This document shows positions 44,585-56,574 of a DNA stretch of 64,000 nucleotides, piece after piece. The notes under the pieces were generated by a model that saw nothing but the letters and a program-made list of their open reading frames with translations, was not told where the DNA came from and did not search any database. The translations under genes and the position numbers were made by a program. Origin of the DNA: Prado023 sp963818445 (GTDB lineage: Bacteria; Actinomycetota; Actinomycetes; S36-B12; CAIYMF01). Where the stretch lies: the NCBI GenBank assembly GCA_963818445.1, contig CAWFSG010000019.1, forward strand, positions 186,001-250,000, given 5' to 3'. Position 1 is the first letter of the stretch; each line of letters opens with the position of its first letter.

Positions 44585-45878
44585 GTGACCGCCCACCTCT
44601 CGCCGGAGCTCGCCGCGGCAGTCCTGTTCGCGCTGCTCGTGCTCGGGTTCACCGCGGTCTCGGCGAGCCCTCGGCCGGCGACTCATCACCGCCCCGCTGG
44701 CGTTCGTGGCGATCGGGGCGGTCCTCGGATTCGCGATCGGCCCCATACAGGGGTCGATGACCTCGTCGGTCAAGCTCGTCGCCGAGATCACCCTGGTCCT
44801 GATCCTGTTCCACGACGCCGCCCAGGTCCGCCCCAAGGAGATCGGCTCGGACGGAGGCCTGTACGCCCGACTGCTGCTCATCGGGTTCCCCCTGACGATC
44901 CTTGTCGGCTTCCTGATCGCACGGGCCCTGCTCCCGGAGCTCCCGGTCATGATGGCGCTGCTGCTGGCAGCGGCCCTCGCGCCGACCGACGCCGGCCTCG
45001 GCGCCCCCACGGTGCTCAACCCGGTCGTACCGACCCGGGTCCGGCGGGCCCTGAACGTGGAGAGCGGGCTGAACGACGGCCTGGCCACGCCGATCGTCCT
45101 GTTCGCGATCGCGGTCATCGCCGGTCAGGAGGGGCTGGGGCCTCGGGAGTCGATCGTGGATGCCCTCGTGGAGCTGGCCCTCGGCGTCCTGGCCGGGGTC
45201 GTCGTGGGTGCTGCGGGCGGGGCCCTCCTGGGGTGGTCGCGGCGCCGCGGCCTGAGCACCATGGCCAGCCGGACCCTCGGGGTCCTGATGCTCCCCCTGC
45301 TGGCCTACGGGACAGCCCTGGTCCTGTCCGGCAACGGCTTCGTCGCCGCATTCGTCTCCGGATCGGCCTTCGCCGGCTCGGCCCGGTGGATCCACGAGGA
45401 GCGGACCGCCCTTCTCGGGGCGGAGGAGCTCTCCGACCTCCTGGGCTACGCGGTGTGGCTCGTGCTCGGCGTCACCGCCGTACCGCTGGTGTGGCGGGAG
45501 GCTGGCTGGCGTGAGGTGCTGTTCGCGGTCCTGGCCCTCACCGTGGTCCGGATGCTGCCTGTCGCCCTGAGCCTGATCGGCACCGGGATGCGAGCGCAGA
45601 CGGTGGCCTTCATCGGCTGGTTCGGCCCACGGGGCCTTGCCTCCGTCGTGTTCGCGTTGATCGCGTTGGAGTCCCTGGACGTGGACGACCCCCTGCGCAT
45701 CGTGCTGGCCACAATGTCCCTGACCGTTGTGCTCAGCGTGATCGCCCACGGCTTCTCCGCACAGCCGCTGGCGACACGGTACGGGGCGTGGGTGACGCGG
45801 ACCGCCCCGACCGCGGAGCTGGCCGACACCGATCACGGCGAGGAACCGCGAACGCGTGGAGCACGGCTGTGGCGATGA
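44585..45878 (+). CDS. NhaP/CPA1-type sodium-proton antiporter (frameshifted near 44670)
   Basis: GTG 44585 opens a first membrane segment (AAAVLFALLVLGFTAVSA); one extra base near 44670 moves the frame, which then carries ITAPLAFVAIGAVLGFAIG and the rest. Conserved features: LVLILFHDAAQV, APTDAGLGAPTV (the ion-binding Asp region), ESGLNDGLATPIVLF, and GWFGPRGLASVVFALI. About 430 residues and 12 helices when bridged. It should exchange Na+ or K+ for protons. A 24-base gap follows the DHOD-like gene. Confidence 0.85.
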
Positions 45879-45893
45879 GCCCGCGCGGCAGGA

Positions 45894-46208
45894 TCAGTCC
45901 TCGTGAGCGATGACGTCCCCGCTGAACGGGGCCTCGGTGATCGCGACCGCCGGCTCGGGCACGAAGTAGTTGGGGTCATCGGGGGTCCCACGCACCTGGG
46001 CGGCGTTGACGAGGATGACTGCGAAGTAGGGCAGGAGGATCCCGGCCGCGACGGCGATCCAGCGCCAGATGCCGGGCACGATGACGGCCACGACGATGGC
46101 CACCATGCGCATCCCCATGAGGAACAGGTACTGGCGCTCGCGGTGGACCAGGTCCGCCGACGGACCGGGCTGCGCCGATGTGATGCGATGTACCTCGACC
46201 CGACTCAC
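45894..46208 (-). CDS. DUF3099 family membrane protein
   Basis: 104 residues: an ITSAQPGPSADLVHRERQY start typical of DUF3099, two membrane segments (MRMVAIVVAVIVPGIWRWI and AVAAGILLPYFAVILVNAA) and an acidic C-terminal tail. A conserved actinobacterial family of unknown function. It converges on the antiporter gene. Confidence 0.82.
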   Translation of the reverse strand: MSRVEVHRITSAQPGPSADLVHRERQYLFLMGMRMVAIVVAVIVPGIWRWIAVAAGILLPYFAVILVNAAQVRGTPDDPNYFVPEPAVAITEAPFSGDVIAHED

Positions 46209-46282
46209 GCGCCCAGCCTACGACCGGGCCGCAGATACGGCATCCTGCGGAGAGTGCCCATCGACCACAACGAGGAGACCCC

Positions 46283-46495
46283 ATGACCAACCGGACCTAC
46301 CGCCTGACCGAGATCGTCGGGACGAGCCCCGAAGGAGTCGACGCCGCGATCCGCAATGGGGTCAGCCGGGCGGGCAAGACCATCCGGCACATCGACTGGT
46401 TCGAGGTCGAGCAGATCCGCGGATACGTCCGGGACGGCGAGGTCGACCACTTCCAGGTGTCGATGAAGATCGGCTTCCGGCTCGAGGACGCCTGA
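46283..46495 (+). CDS. Dodecin, flavin-binding storage protein
   Basis: 70 residues: TYRLTEIVGTSPEGVDAAIR, then ISRAGKT-like VSRAGKTIRHIDWFEVEQIR with the conserved Trp that stacks on flavin, and a final HFQVSMKIGFRL. Dodecins form hollow dodecamers that bind flavins or CoA derivatives. Its stop codon directly abuts the stop codon of tldE. Confidence 0.93.
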   Translation: MTNRTYRLTEIVGTSPEGVDAAIRNGVSRAGKTIRHIDWFEVEQIRGYVRDGEVDHFQVSMKIGFRLEDA

Positions 46496-47870
46496 TCAGA
46501 CCGCTTCGCTGGCCGTCGATAGGTTGAAGTCGTCGATGGCCAACGGGGCGACCCGCGTGCGGGTGAACCAGTCGGCCCACTCCCTCGGCAGGCAGTCGAC
46601 CGGTGACCCCGCATCGGCGATCCGGTCGAGCATCCCCAGCGGGGAGTCGTTGAACCGGAAGTTGCCCGCTGCCCCGATCACCTCGCCGTCGCGAACCACG
46701 TAGACCCCGTCCCGGGTCAGGCCCGTGAGCAGCAGGCTCTGGGCGTCGACCTCGCGGATGTACCAGAGGCACGTGACGAGCAGGCCCGTCGCCGACGCGC
46801 TCGGCCAGTTCGTCGAGGGTGCCCGAGCGACCCTCGACACCGGCCAGGACGTTGTCCACGAACGGCGTGTGCGCGATGCCCGCCAGGCCCGCCGAGTGCC
46901 GCGTCGTGACCAGTGCGCGAAGCGTGCCGTCGGCCACCCAGTCCGTCGCGGCCCGAGGCAGGCCCGCGTCGAATGTGCTCGACGCCGCTGAGGACACGGT
47001 GTCCTGGACATGGTCGGCGCACTCCAGCCCCGCAGCTGCGGGGTCCGAGCGCAGCCAGACGGGCAGCGACGCGAGCCGGTCACCCACCCGGGTGCCACCA
47101 CCGTGCCGGCTGAAGGCGCTACGGCCCTCGACCGCGTCCCGGGCGCCGGCGGACCACAGCAGGTAGATCAGCATGTCGGCGGCCGCTGACGGGGAGAGCA
47201 GCACCCGCTGCCGGCCCGGGGCCACGTCGATGTGGGTGGCCTGGGCGGCCAGCCCGCGACGCACCTCCGCCGGTGTCCCGTCCAGGTCCAGGTCCGTGAA
47301 GTAGCGGCCCGACCGGCCCGCCCACGCGGATCGGCTGCCTGCTCCCGACTTCCCGCACAGCTCGAAGCGGGCCGCAGGCTGGTCGTGGCGCAGCCGGAGA
47401 CCGCTGGTCGTGCCGAGGTATGAGCTGGTCACGGTGTGCTCGGCGTAGCCGAAATGGTCGACGTCGGTCGCGGGGAGGACGTCGGCCAGGAGGGCACTGA
47501 CCGGGGCGAGCTCCTCAGGGGTCGAGAGGGCCGGAGGCAGATCCCACGTGGGGCTCATCGGGCGCGGGGTCACCTCCGGGCCGACGTCCTGTGCCGGCCC
47601 GGCACCCAGGGCCTCGGAGCGGGCCTGCGCGATGAGCGCCTCAAGGTCAGCAGCCGTGCGCACCACCGAGCTGGTCGTCCCCGAGCCGGTCCCGCCGGGC
47701 ACGTCCGGGTGCGCCACGATGTGGACGGTCTGCCGGGCGCTCATGCCGTTGGTCGTCAATGTGGAGTTCGCCCACCGCAGGTTGGCACTGGTGGCGTGCT
47801 CGACGACGACGGTCCCGCGGTCAGGCCCGAGGAGCTCCAGGGCCCGCTCCACCAACTCCTGGGGCCTCAT
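46496..47870 (-). CDS. tldE: Metallopeptidase TldE/PmbA-type subunit (frameshifted near 46795)
   Basis: From ATG 47870 the chain shows the TldE pattern (VVVEHATSANLRWANSTLTTNG, the central SDWVADGTL-like TDWVADGTLRALVTTR and FVDNVLAG). One frame ends its homology at ELAERVGD; the adjacent frame continues with LLVTCLWYIREVD, TGLTRDGVYVV and NFRFNDSPL, the strongly conserved TldE end. Bridged length about 457 residues. TldE pairs with the zinc-bearing TldD to cleave small or modified peptides. Its start overlaps the tldD stop by four bases. Confidence 0.85.
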
Positions 47871-49375
47871 GCGCGCGCCTCCTGCTGGGTGTTGAGCACG
47901 TTGATGCCCTCGAACACCGCGACCGGACACCCGTGGCTGACCGGTGCCACCTGCCCCGGCTGGGCCTTGCCGCAGTTCAGCGCACCGCCCAGCAGGTAGG
48001 TCTCGGGGCCGCCGAGGGCCTTCAGGCCGGCCCAGAACGCCGGGGTGCTCGACTGGTAGGCCACGTCGCGCACCTGCCCGACGATCCGTCCGGACCGGAT
48101 CCGGAAGAACCGCTGGCCGGTGAACTGGAAGTTGTAGCGCTGCATGTCGATCGACCACGACTTGTCGCCCACGATGTACAGCCCGTCCTCCACCCCGCCG
48201 ATCAGCCCCTCGAGGTCCGGCCCGGCAGGATCGGGCTGCAGGCTCACGTTGGGCATCCGCTGGACCGGGACGTGCACCGCGGAGTCGGCGAAGGCACACC
48301 CGTTGGATCGCCCGAACCCGTGATCCGCGGCCATCCGGCGGTCGAGCTGGTAGCCCACGAGCGTGCCCCTGCGCACGAGGTCCCACGATTGCGCGGCCAC
48401 ACCCTCATCGTCGTAGCCGACCGTCGACAGCCCGAACGGAGCCGTGCGGTCACCGGTCACGTTCATGAGGTGTGAGCCGTACTTCAGGCTGCCGAGCTGG
48501 TCGAGGGTCGCGAAGCTGCTCCCCGCGTAGTTGGCCTCGTAGCCCAGTGCGCGGTCGAGCTCCGTGGCGTGCCCGACGCTCTCGTGGATGGTGAGCCAGA
48601 GGTTGGTCGGGTCGAGGACCAGGTCGTAGCGGCCGGGTTCGACCGACGGCGCGACGGACTTCTCCGCGAGCAGATCGGGCAGGGCGGCGAGCTCGGCGTC
48701 CCAGTCCCAGGCCCCGTCACCCACGAGGTACTCCCAACCCCGCGCTGCCGGTGGCGCACACGAGGACATGTCATCGAAGCGCACGTCGGTGATGTGGAAG
48801 GCCGCCACGTCACCGGCCACCCGTGTGCGCTGCTGCAACGTGTCCGTCCCGGCACTGTCGGCGTAGTAGGTGATGTCCCGGAATGCATGGAAGCCGGCGT
48901 CGACCCGCTGCACGTGCCCGCTGGCCAGCAGGGCAGCGCTGCGCGACTCGAGCAGCGCGAGCACCTCGGGGTCGGGGACCAGGAACGGGTCGATCGCCAG
49001 GGGGCTGGCCCAGACCCGACCGGCATGGACCGGTTCCGGGGCCAGCTCGACCCGCTCCCGGGCCACTGGCGTGGCCACCCGGGCCATCGCCACGGCCAGC
49101 GCCGCCACCTCCGCGGCGGCTTCCGGTGCGACCAGGTCGCCCGCAGCGAAGCCCCAGACCCCGTCGACGAGGACCCGCACGCCCAGCCCCGTGACGCTGT
49201 CAGCGACCACCGCAAGGGGACGGGCATCGCGCGCGGACGCCGATCGGGTCCGCTGTCGCGAGATCCGGACGTCGACGTGCTCGGCCCCCCGTGCCTGGGC
49301 CGCCTCGATCGCAGCGTGGGCGCAGGCGGCCAGCGGCAGCGCCCGGAAGTCGGCCTCGATCACGTCGAGTGCCAT
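47867..49375 (-). CDS. tldD: Zinc metallopeptidase TldD
   Basis: 502 residues from ATG 49375; an upstream start at 49408 is possible. The metal site HESVGHATELDRALG (HExxxH, zinc-binding) lies near residue 250, followed by GYDDEGVAAQSWDLVRRG. The C-terminal half has GGVEDGLYIVGDKSWSID and VFEGINVLNTQQEA. TldD is the catalytic half of the TldD-TldE heterodimer, which degrades peptides and matures some modified peptides elsewhere. No precursor peptide gene is evident nearby. Divergent from the Mur-ligase-like gene. Confidence 0.92.
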   Translation of the reverse strand: MALDVIEADFRALPLAACAHAAIEAAQARGAEHVDVRISRQRTRSASARDARPLAVVADSVTGLGVRVLVDGVWGFAAGDLVAPEAAAEVAALAVAMARVATPVARERVELAPEPVHAGRVWASPLAIDPFLVPDPEVLALLESRSAALLASGHVQRVDAGFHAFRDITYYADSAGTDTLQQRTRVAGDVAAFHITDVRFDDMSSCAPPAARGWEYLVGDGAWDWDAELAALPDLLAEKSVAPSVEPGRYDLVLDPTNLWLTIHESVGHATELDRALGYEANYAGSSFATLDQLGSLKYGSHLMNVTGDRTAPFGLSTVGYDDEGVAAQSWDLVRRGTLVGYQLDRRMAADHGFGRSNGCAFADSAVHVPVQRMPNVSLQPDPAGPDLEGLIGGVEDGLYIVGDKSWSIDMQRYNFQFTGQRFFRIRSGRIVGQVRDVAYQSSTPAFWAGLKALGGPETYLLGGALNCGKAQPGQVAPVSHGCPVAVFEGINVLNTQQEARA

Positions 49376-49458
49376 CTGACCAGTCAGTCCCCATTCCACG
49401 CCGGTCACAGTAATGCCGTCAGCGGGATCCGGCGGGAGCGACGTGGCAGAGTTCGGCC

Positions 49459-51060
<1,602 letters not shown>

Positions 51061-51067
51061 CCGGCTG

Positions 51068-53797
51068 CTACTCGTGCATGGCCGAGTGGCCCAGGGCCTC
51101 GAGCTCGGAGTACACGGAGTCCGTCTGGTCGGCGCAGATCGCCACGACGTCGCCGGCGGTCGCCTGCTGGACCGCCCAGCGCACCGCCTCGATCTCCATC
51201 GGGAGCGCGCGCACCTCCTTGGCGCGAGCCCCCTCGGCGATCGCCTCGCGCACGCCCTGCTCGAGCAGGGCCCCGACCTCACCGGGCTGGCGACCACGGA
51301 GCTTGGCGTCCTCCTTGACCACGACGAGGTCGAAGTGCCGGGCTCCGGTGCGGCCGAGCTCGAGGATGTCTGAGTCCCGGCGGTCCCCGGCGGTGCCGAT
51401 CACGCCGATCCGTCGGCGCTTGTGCAACTCGGCGCGAGCAGCATCCAGGCCGTCGGTGTAGGAGGCGATGAACTCGCCGAGCGCCTCGAGCCCCGCCGGG
51501 TTGTGCGCGTAGTCGACGAACACGTTCACACCGTTGACGTCGATGTGGTTCAGGCGCCCCGGGGCCAGGTGGTAGTTGGTGGAGAACGTGCGCAATCCGG
51601 CACGGATGTCGTGCAGGTGCGCGCCACCGGCGAAGCAGGCACCCGCTGCGGCCATCGCGTTGGCCACGTTGAACCGCGCCTTGCCGCCGAAGGTCGCCGG
51701 CAGCAGGTGCGTGAAGGCCACCTGCATCGAGCGCTTGCCCTGGCGCAGGACGATCGACTCGCCGAGCTCACCCTTCTCGAGCACCAGGGCCAACCCACCG
51801 TCGCGGCAGTGCCGATCGACCATGCTGCGGGTCGGGGACCCCGGCTCGGTCATCGTGAACCAGACGATCTCCCCGTGGCAGCGTCGCGCCATGGCCGCCA
51901 CGTGCGGGTCGTCGGCGTTGAGCACGGCATACCCGCCGCGGGGGACCGCCTCGACCACCACGCTCTTGACGTCGGCGAGGTCGTCGAGGGTGTTGATGCC
52001 GCGCAGGCCCAGGTGGTCGGATGCCACGTTGAGCACCACGGCCACGTCGTTGCGGTCGTAGCCCAGGCCCTCACGCAGGATCCCCCCGCGGGCAACCTCC
52101 AGCACCGCGAGGTCGACGCGCGGGTTCTGCAGCACCATCCGGGCACTCTTCGGGCCAGAGGCGTCCGAGCGGATCACCAGGCGCTCGTCGATGACCACGC
52201 CATCGGTCGAGGTCATGCCCACCTTGCGGCCCATGCCCTTGAACACGTGGCCGATCATCCGCGAGGTGGTGGTCTTCCCGTTCGTGCCGGTGACGGCGAT
52301 GATCGGGACCCGGCTGGGGGACCCTGGCGGGAACAGCAGGTCGATGACGGGCTTGGCGATGTACTGCGGCTCACCGATCGTCGGGTGCGTGTGCATCCGG
52401 AAGCCCGGGGCTGCGTTCACCTCGCAGATCGCCCCGCCTGCCTCGCGCACCGGCAGCGTGATGTCCGGAGCGATGAAGTCGATCCCGGCGACGTCGAGTC
52501 CCACGACGCGGGCCGCCTCCTCGGCGATCTCGATGTTGTCCGGGTGGGCGTCGATGGTGCGGTCGATGGAGATGCCACCGGTCGACATGTTCGCGGTCAG
52601 CGCCAGCTTGACCATCACGCCCTGCTCGGGCACGGCGTCCATGGCCAGGCCCTGGGCGGCCACGAGCGCCGTGGCCGCGTCGTCGAGCTTGATCCGGGTG
52701 AGCACCTTCTCGTGCCCGACCCCGCGACGGGGGTCTGCGTTCGTCGCCTCAACAAGCTCGGCGACCGTGCGCTGCCCGTCACCGATCACGTGCGCCGGCA
52801 CCCGCTCAGCGACCGCGGCGATCCGCCCGCCGACGACGAGGAACCGGTAGTCGTTGCCCGTGATGTAGCTCTCCACCTGCAGGTAGCCGCTGCGCGACTC
52901 CGACTTGGCCACGTCGTACCCGGCCTCGAGCTCGGCGTCGTCGGTGATGTTGAGGACGACGCCCCGCCCGTGGTTGCCGTCCAGCGGCTTGATGACCACC
53001 GGGTAGCCGATCCGTCGGGCGACCTGCAGCGCGCCGCGAAGCGTGCGCACGGAGTCGCTCTTGGGCACCGGGAGCCCGGCCGCGCTCAGAAGCTTGTTGG
53101 TGATGTCCTTGTCGCTGGCGATGTCCACCCCCAGCGCCGAGGTGTTCGACGTCATGGTGGCGCGGATCCGCTGGGCGTAGCGGCCCTGGCCGAGCTGGAC
53201 GAGCGAGGCGCTGTTCAGGCGCATCCACGGGATGTCGCGCGAGACCGCCTCATCGATCAACGCCTGCGTGGACGGCCCGAACGCGGTCCGCTCGGCGAGC
53301 AGGAGGAACTCCTCGAACTGCGCGTCGAAGTCGAACTCCGGGTCATGCGCGACGAGGTCGTTGACCATCCGCACGGCGAGCTTGCCGGCGGCCAGCGCCA
53401 CCGACTCGTCCTGGTAGCCGAAGATCACGTGATAGCGCCCCGGCTCCCCGGTGCTGCGGGTCTTGCCACGCCGGGTGTCATGCCCGACCTCGTTCTGCAG
53501 CTGCAGCGCGATGTGCTCAGCAACGTGACCGACCCACGTCCCCTCGCGCAGGCGCTCGGCGAACCCGCCCTTGCGCCCTCGGGAGCAGGAGTGCTCACCG
53601 ACCCCCGGAAGCCACGCCAGGAGCTGGTCGGTGAAGCCCGGAAGCGCATCGCTGGGGTACTCCTCGAGCGAGCCGAGGTCCACGACCAGGTGGATCGCGG
53701 GCCCATAGGACCAGATGTTCGGGCCGCGGTAGACCCGCGTCTCGATGATCGTCAGGTCCGGTGCGGCGGGACCGGTCGGCACGGGGCGGTCGGTCAC
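51068..53797 (-). CDS. cphA: Cyanophycin synthetase
   Basis: 909 residues, full length. N-domain (ETRVYRGPNIWSYGPAIHL, GTWVGHVAEHIALQLQ) at 15-200; ATP-grasp domain at about 220-490 (VVIKPLDGNHGRGVVLN, YRFLVVGG, EVNAAPGFRMHTHP); Mur ligase domain with VTGTNGKTTTSRM near 500, VLEVARGGILREGLGYD, SDHLGL and DYAHNPAGLEAL. The enzyme builds multi-L-arginyl-poly-L-aspartate from Asp and Arg using ATP at two sites. GTG start overlaps the cphB stop by four bases, so the two genes are one operon transcribed cphB then cphA. Confidence 0.95.
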   Translation of the reverse strand: MTDRPVPTGPAAPDLTIIETRVYRGPNIWSYGPAIHLVVDLGSLEEYPSDALPGFTDQLLAWLPGVGEHSCSRGRKGGFAERLREGTWVGHVAEHIALQLQNEVGHDTRRGKTRSTGEPGRYHVIFGYQDESVALAAGKLAVRMVNDLVAHDPEFDFDAQFEEFLLLAERTAFGPSTQALIDEAVSRDIPWMRLNSASLVQLGQGRYAQRIRATMTSNTSALGVDIASDKDITNKLLSAAGLPVPKSDSVRTLRGALQVARRIGYPVVIKPLDGNHGRGVVLNITDDAELEAGYDVAKSESRSGYLQVESYITGNDYRFLVVGGRIAAVAERVPAHVIGDGQRTVAELVEATNADPRRGVGHEKVLTRIKLDDAATALVAAQGLAMDAVPEQGVMVKLALTANMSTGGISIDRTIDAHPDNIEIAEEAARVVGLDVAGIDFIAPDITLPVREAGGAICEVNAAPGFRMHTHPTIGEPQYIAKPVIDLLFPPGSPSRVPIIAVTGTNGKTTTSRMIGHVFKGMGRKVGMTSTDGVVIDERLVIRSDASGPKSARMVLQNPRVDLAVLEVARGGILREGLGYDRNDVAVVLNVASDHLGLRGINTLDDLADVKSVVVEAVPRGGYAVLNADDPHVAAMARRCHGEIVWFTMTEPGSPTRSMVDRHCRDGGLALVLEKGELGESIVLRQGKRSMQVAFTHLLPATFGGKARFNVANAMAAAGACFAGGAHLHDIRAGLRTFSTNYHLAPGRLNHIDVNGVNVFVDYAHNPAGLEALGEFIASYTDGLDAARAELHKRRRIGVIGTAGDRRDSDILELGRTGARHFDLVVVKEDAKLRGRQPGEVGALLEQGVREAIAEGARAKEVRALPMEIEAVRWAVQQATAGDVVAICADQTDSVYSELEALGHSAMHE

Positions 53798-54768
53798 GGT
53801 GACTCCTTGTGCTGCTGCTTGGTGCGGCGTCGGCGGCGTGCGTTGCGGGCGACCACTGAGTCATCGACGCCCTCTGCGGCCACCCGCCGGGAGATCGTGG
53901 CGAGGTCGTGGGTGGGCTCGGGCAGGTCGCCCGGATCCACCGCGCTGTGGTCACGGTAGGACACCAGGGTTCGCGAGGCGAGGTCGAAGCGCGCCCCGTT
54001 GGGCAGGAAGTGCACGCCGGCACCGGAGATCATCAGGGGCGCCGTACCCCGCGCCGTGGCGGCATCGGTCAGGGCGGTGCGCATGTCGACGCAGAACACC
54101 GAGCCCTTGCCGATGACCTCGAGGTCCGTCTCGTCGGTGACCAGGATCGCGGTGTCCTCATCCAGGCCGATCCCGAGCAGGTCGGGGGAGGACGCGGCCA
54201 GGTTGATCAGCCGACCGAAGCGCTCACGCTGCGAGAAGTGCTGGTCGACGATCACCCCCGGCAGCAGGCCCAGCCCCTGGGACTGGGCGACCATCCGGAA
54301 CTTCGGCTGGGCCCCGGGGGACCCGTAGCCGACCATGTGCTCGCTGACCACCGACGCGCCGGCCGAGGTGCCGCCGACGATGACCCCCCGTTCGTAGCCC
54401 GCCACCACCGCGTCACCGAAGCGGGTGCCACGGATGGCCGCGGCGAGCTTCATCTGGTTGCCGCCGGTGAAGAACACGCCGGTCGCCCATGCCACGGCAT
54501 CGACGTGCTCCTGCTTGTCGGCCTCGCGCCGGTCCCGCGGGCGGGCCGAGACGACCTCGGCCACGCCGAGCCTGGCGAACAGCCGCTCGTAGAGCTCGAC
54601 GATCTCCGGGCCGAGCGCTGACGCGGTCGCGCAGACGACGATCCTGGCGTCGGCACCGCCGGCCTCGGCGACGAAGCGCCGCAGGATCCGGGTCGCGCCC
54701 AGCTTGTCCTCGGCGCCCCCGATCGCCATGAGTCGACGCTGGGGGACCTCCACTGTGGTGCTGCTCAC
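53794..54768 (-). CDS. cphB: Cyanophycinase
   Basis: 324 residues from GTG 54768. Serine-peptidase S51 fold: LMAIGGAEDK, FFTGGNQMKLAAAIRGT, the nucleophile Ser135 in VGGTSAGASV, GLGLLPGVIVDQHFSQRERFGRL and GIGLDEDTAILV. It cuts cyanophycin to beta-Asp-Arg dipeptides. The C-terminal 20 residues are Arg/Lys-rich (ARRRRRTKQQHK), perhaps contacting the polymer's acidic backbone. Promoter and start are close to the divergent SixA gene (56 bases). Confidence 0.93.
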   Translation of the reverse strand: MSSTTVEVPQRRLMAIGGAEDKLGATRILRRFVAEAGGADARIVVCATASALGPEIVELYERLFARLGVAEVVSARPRDRREADKQEHVDAVAWATGVFFTGGNQMKLAAAIRGTRFGDAVVAGYERGVIVGGTSAGASVVSEHMVGYGSPGAQPKFRMVAQSQGLGLLPGVIVDQHFSQRERFGRLINLAASSPDLLGIGLDEDTAILVTDETDLEVIGKGSVFCVDMRTALTDAATARGTAPLMISGAGVHFLPNGARFDLASRTLVSYRDHSAVDPGDLPEPTHDLATISRRVAAEGVDDSVVARNARRRRRTKQQHKESP

Positions 54769-54824
54769 CTGTGGCAGGGTAGTGGGTGCGCGGCCCGAAC
54801 GTGGTCGCCGGGATCGGGGACCCG

Positions 54825-55340
54825 ATGGACGTGGCGAGCAGGACGCTGCTTGTCGTGCGGCACGCCAAGTCGGCATGGCCCGCCGGAGTGCCCGACAGCC
54901 TGCGCCCCCTGGGGCCTCGCGGGCTACGTGATGCGCCCCGGATGGGCCAGCGGATCCGGGAGCTCGTCGGCACCGTGGACATCGTCGTGGTCAGCCCGAC
55001 CCAACGCACCCAGGAGACGTGGGCCCTGATGAACCGGGAGCTCGGCCATGCGGGCGACGTGGTCACCGACCCGCGGGTCTACGACGCCTGGGGCGCCCAC
55101 ATGCTCGAGCTGGTGCGCGACCTACCTGCGGATGCGCACACCGTGATGATCCTGGGCCACGAGCCGGGAGTGTCGGAGCTGGTCCTGAGCCTGGCCGGGT
55201 CCGGGGACGACGACCTGCGTGACCTCGTGGCGACGAAGTTCCCCACCTGTGCCGTCGCCCTGCTGACCGCGGACCGGCCGTGGGCGGACTTCGGGCCCGG
55301 GTGCGCGGCGCTCGAGACCTTCACGACCCCGAAGGGCTGA
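54825..55340 (+). CDS. SixA-type histidine phosphatase
   Basis: 171 residues from ATG 54825; GGGGA upstream favours it over GTG 54786. Phosphohistidine motif VVRHAKSAW near residue 10, VSPTQRTQETW, and the second His in ILGHEPGVSELV. SixA proteins remove phosphate from histidine, for instance on phosphotransferase-system proteins; the target here is unknown. Its 3' end overlaps serB by 20 bases. Confidence 0.85.
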   Translation: MDVASRTLLVVRHAKSAWPAGVPDSLRPLGPRGLRDAPRMGQRIRELVGTVDIVVVSPTQRTQETWALMNRELGHAGDVVTDPRVYDAWGAHMLELVRDLPADAHTVMILGHEPGVSELVLSLAGSGDDDLRDLVATKFPTCAVALLTADRPWADFGPGCAALETFTTPKG

Positions 55341-56521
55341 CGGGCACGATCCCGGCCGCAGCGTCGGCCTCCTCGACCTCCTCCCGGGAGATCCCCATCA
55401 GGTACAGCACAGTGTCCAGGTAGGGCACGTTGATCGCCGAGTCGGCGGCCGCCTGCACGACCGGCTTGGCGTTGAACGCGATCCCGTGACCGGCGGCTGC
55501 GAGCATGTCCAGGTCATTGGCGCCATCCCCGATCGCGATGGTTCGCGCGGTGTCGATCCCGAACTGGGCGGCGAACTCGCGCAGCGCCCGCTCCTTGGCC
55601 GCCCGGTCGATGACCGGCCCGCGCACGCGCCCAGTCAGGTGGCCGTCGACGATCTCCAACCCGTTGGCGCGCACCGCATCGACGCCCAACTCGTCGGCCA
55701 GCGGGCCGATCACCTCGGTGAACCCGCCGCTGACCAGGGCGATCCGATAGCCGAGGCCGTTGAGCGTCCGGCACAGGGTGCGCGCGCCCGGGGTCAGGCG
55801 GATCTCGGCCCGGGCCCTGGCGATCACGTCCTCGGGCAGGCCGGCAAGCTCGGCGACCCGGGAGTGCAGGGACTCGGCGAAGTCCAGCTCTCCGCGCATC
55901 GCCGCCTCGGTGATCGCGCGGACCTGCGTGCTCCTTGCCGGCGAACCGGGCAAGGACCTCGATGACCTCGTCCTGGATCAGTGTCGAGTCCACGTCCATC
56001 ACGACCAGGTGGACCCCCCGGCGCGCGAGCCCGCGGGGCTGGACCGACACGTCGACGTCCAGGTCGTGGCAGCGGGCCACCAGGTCACGGCGCAGGACGC
56101 CCGGGTCGGGGGCAAGGACCTCGAGGGCCAGGACCGTCACGGGGTAGTCGGCGACCCGGTCGATCCGCACGATGTTCGACCCACCCGATGCCATCGTCGA
56201 GGCCAGGGCGCTGATGTCGCCACCGGTGATCGTGGGACCGACGATCGTGACGGTGCAGTTGGAGAGCATCCCGGAGACGTCGGCCGCATGCACCTGCCGG
56301 ACCGAGACCTCGAAGTCCGGCACCGCCTCGCGCATCCGATGGGCCAGGGCCCCGTCCGAGCCCTCGGGAGCCAGCACGACCGCGCCGAGGACCAGCTGGC
56401 CGGCAACCACCACCTGCTCCACGTCGAGGACCGTGGTGTCGGCCAGGGCGGCGAACATGCGCGCGGTCACGCCCGGGCGGTCGACGCCGACGACGGTCGC
56501 GTGGAAGGTGGTGTCCGTCAC
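55321..56521 (-). CDS. serB: Phosphoserine phosphatase with N-terminal ACT domains (frameshifted near 55940)
   Basis: GTG 56521. Two ACT-like domains span about residues 1-165 (ATVVGVDRPGVTARMF, then CTVTIVGPTITGGDIS). The HAD core begins with VVMDVDSTLIQDEVIE and shifts frame after RFAGKE, where one extra C precedes TQVRAITEAAMRGELDF. It then continues with VSGGFTEVIGPLA and IGDGANDLDML to the end. About 399 residues bridged, like mycobacterial SerB2. It makes serine from phosphoserine; the ACT domains suggest feedback control by serine. Confidence 0.88.
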
Positions 56522-56574
56522 GTGGTCCACGCTACCGGGCGCACACGGACCCACGGCCCGGTCCGCCGGGCCGG

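Noticed and set aside
51422..53959. 845-codon plus-strand frame opposite cphA
   Set aside because: It is the antisense shadow of cphA; composition is His/Asp/Arg/Val-biased with no recognisable protein.
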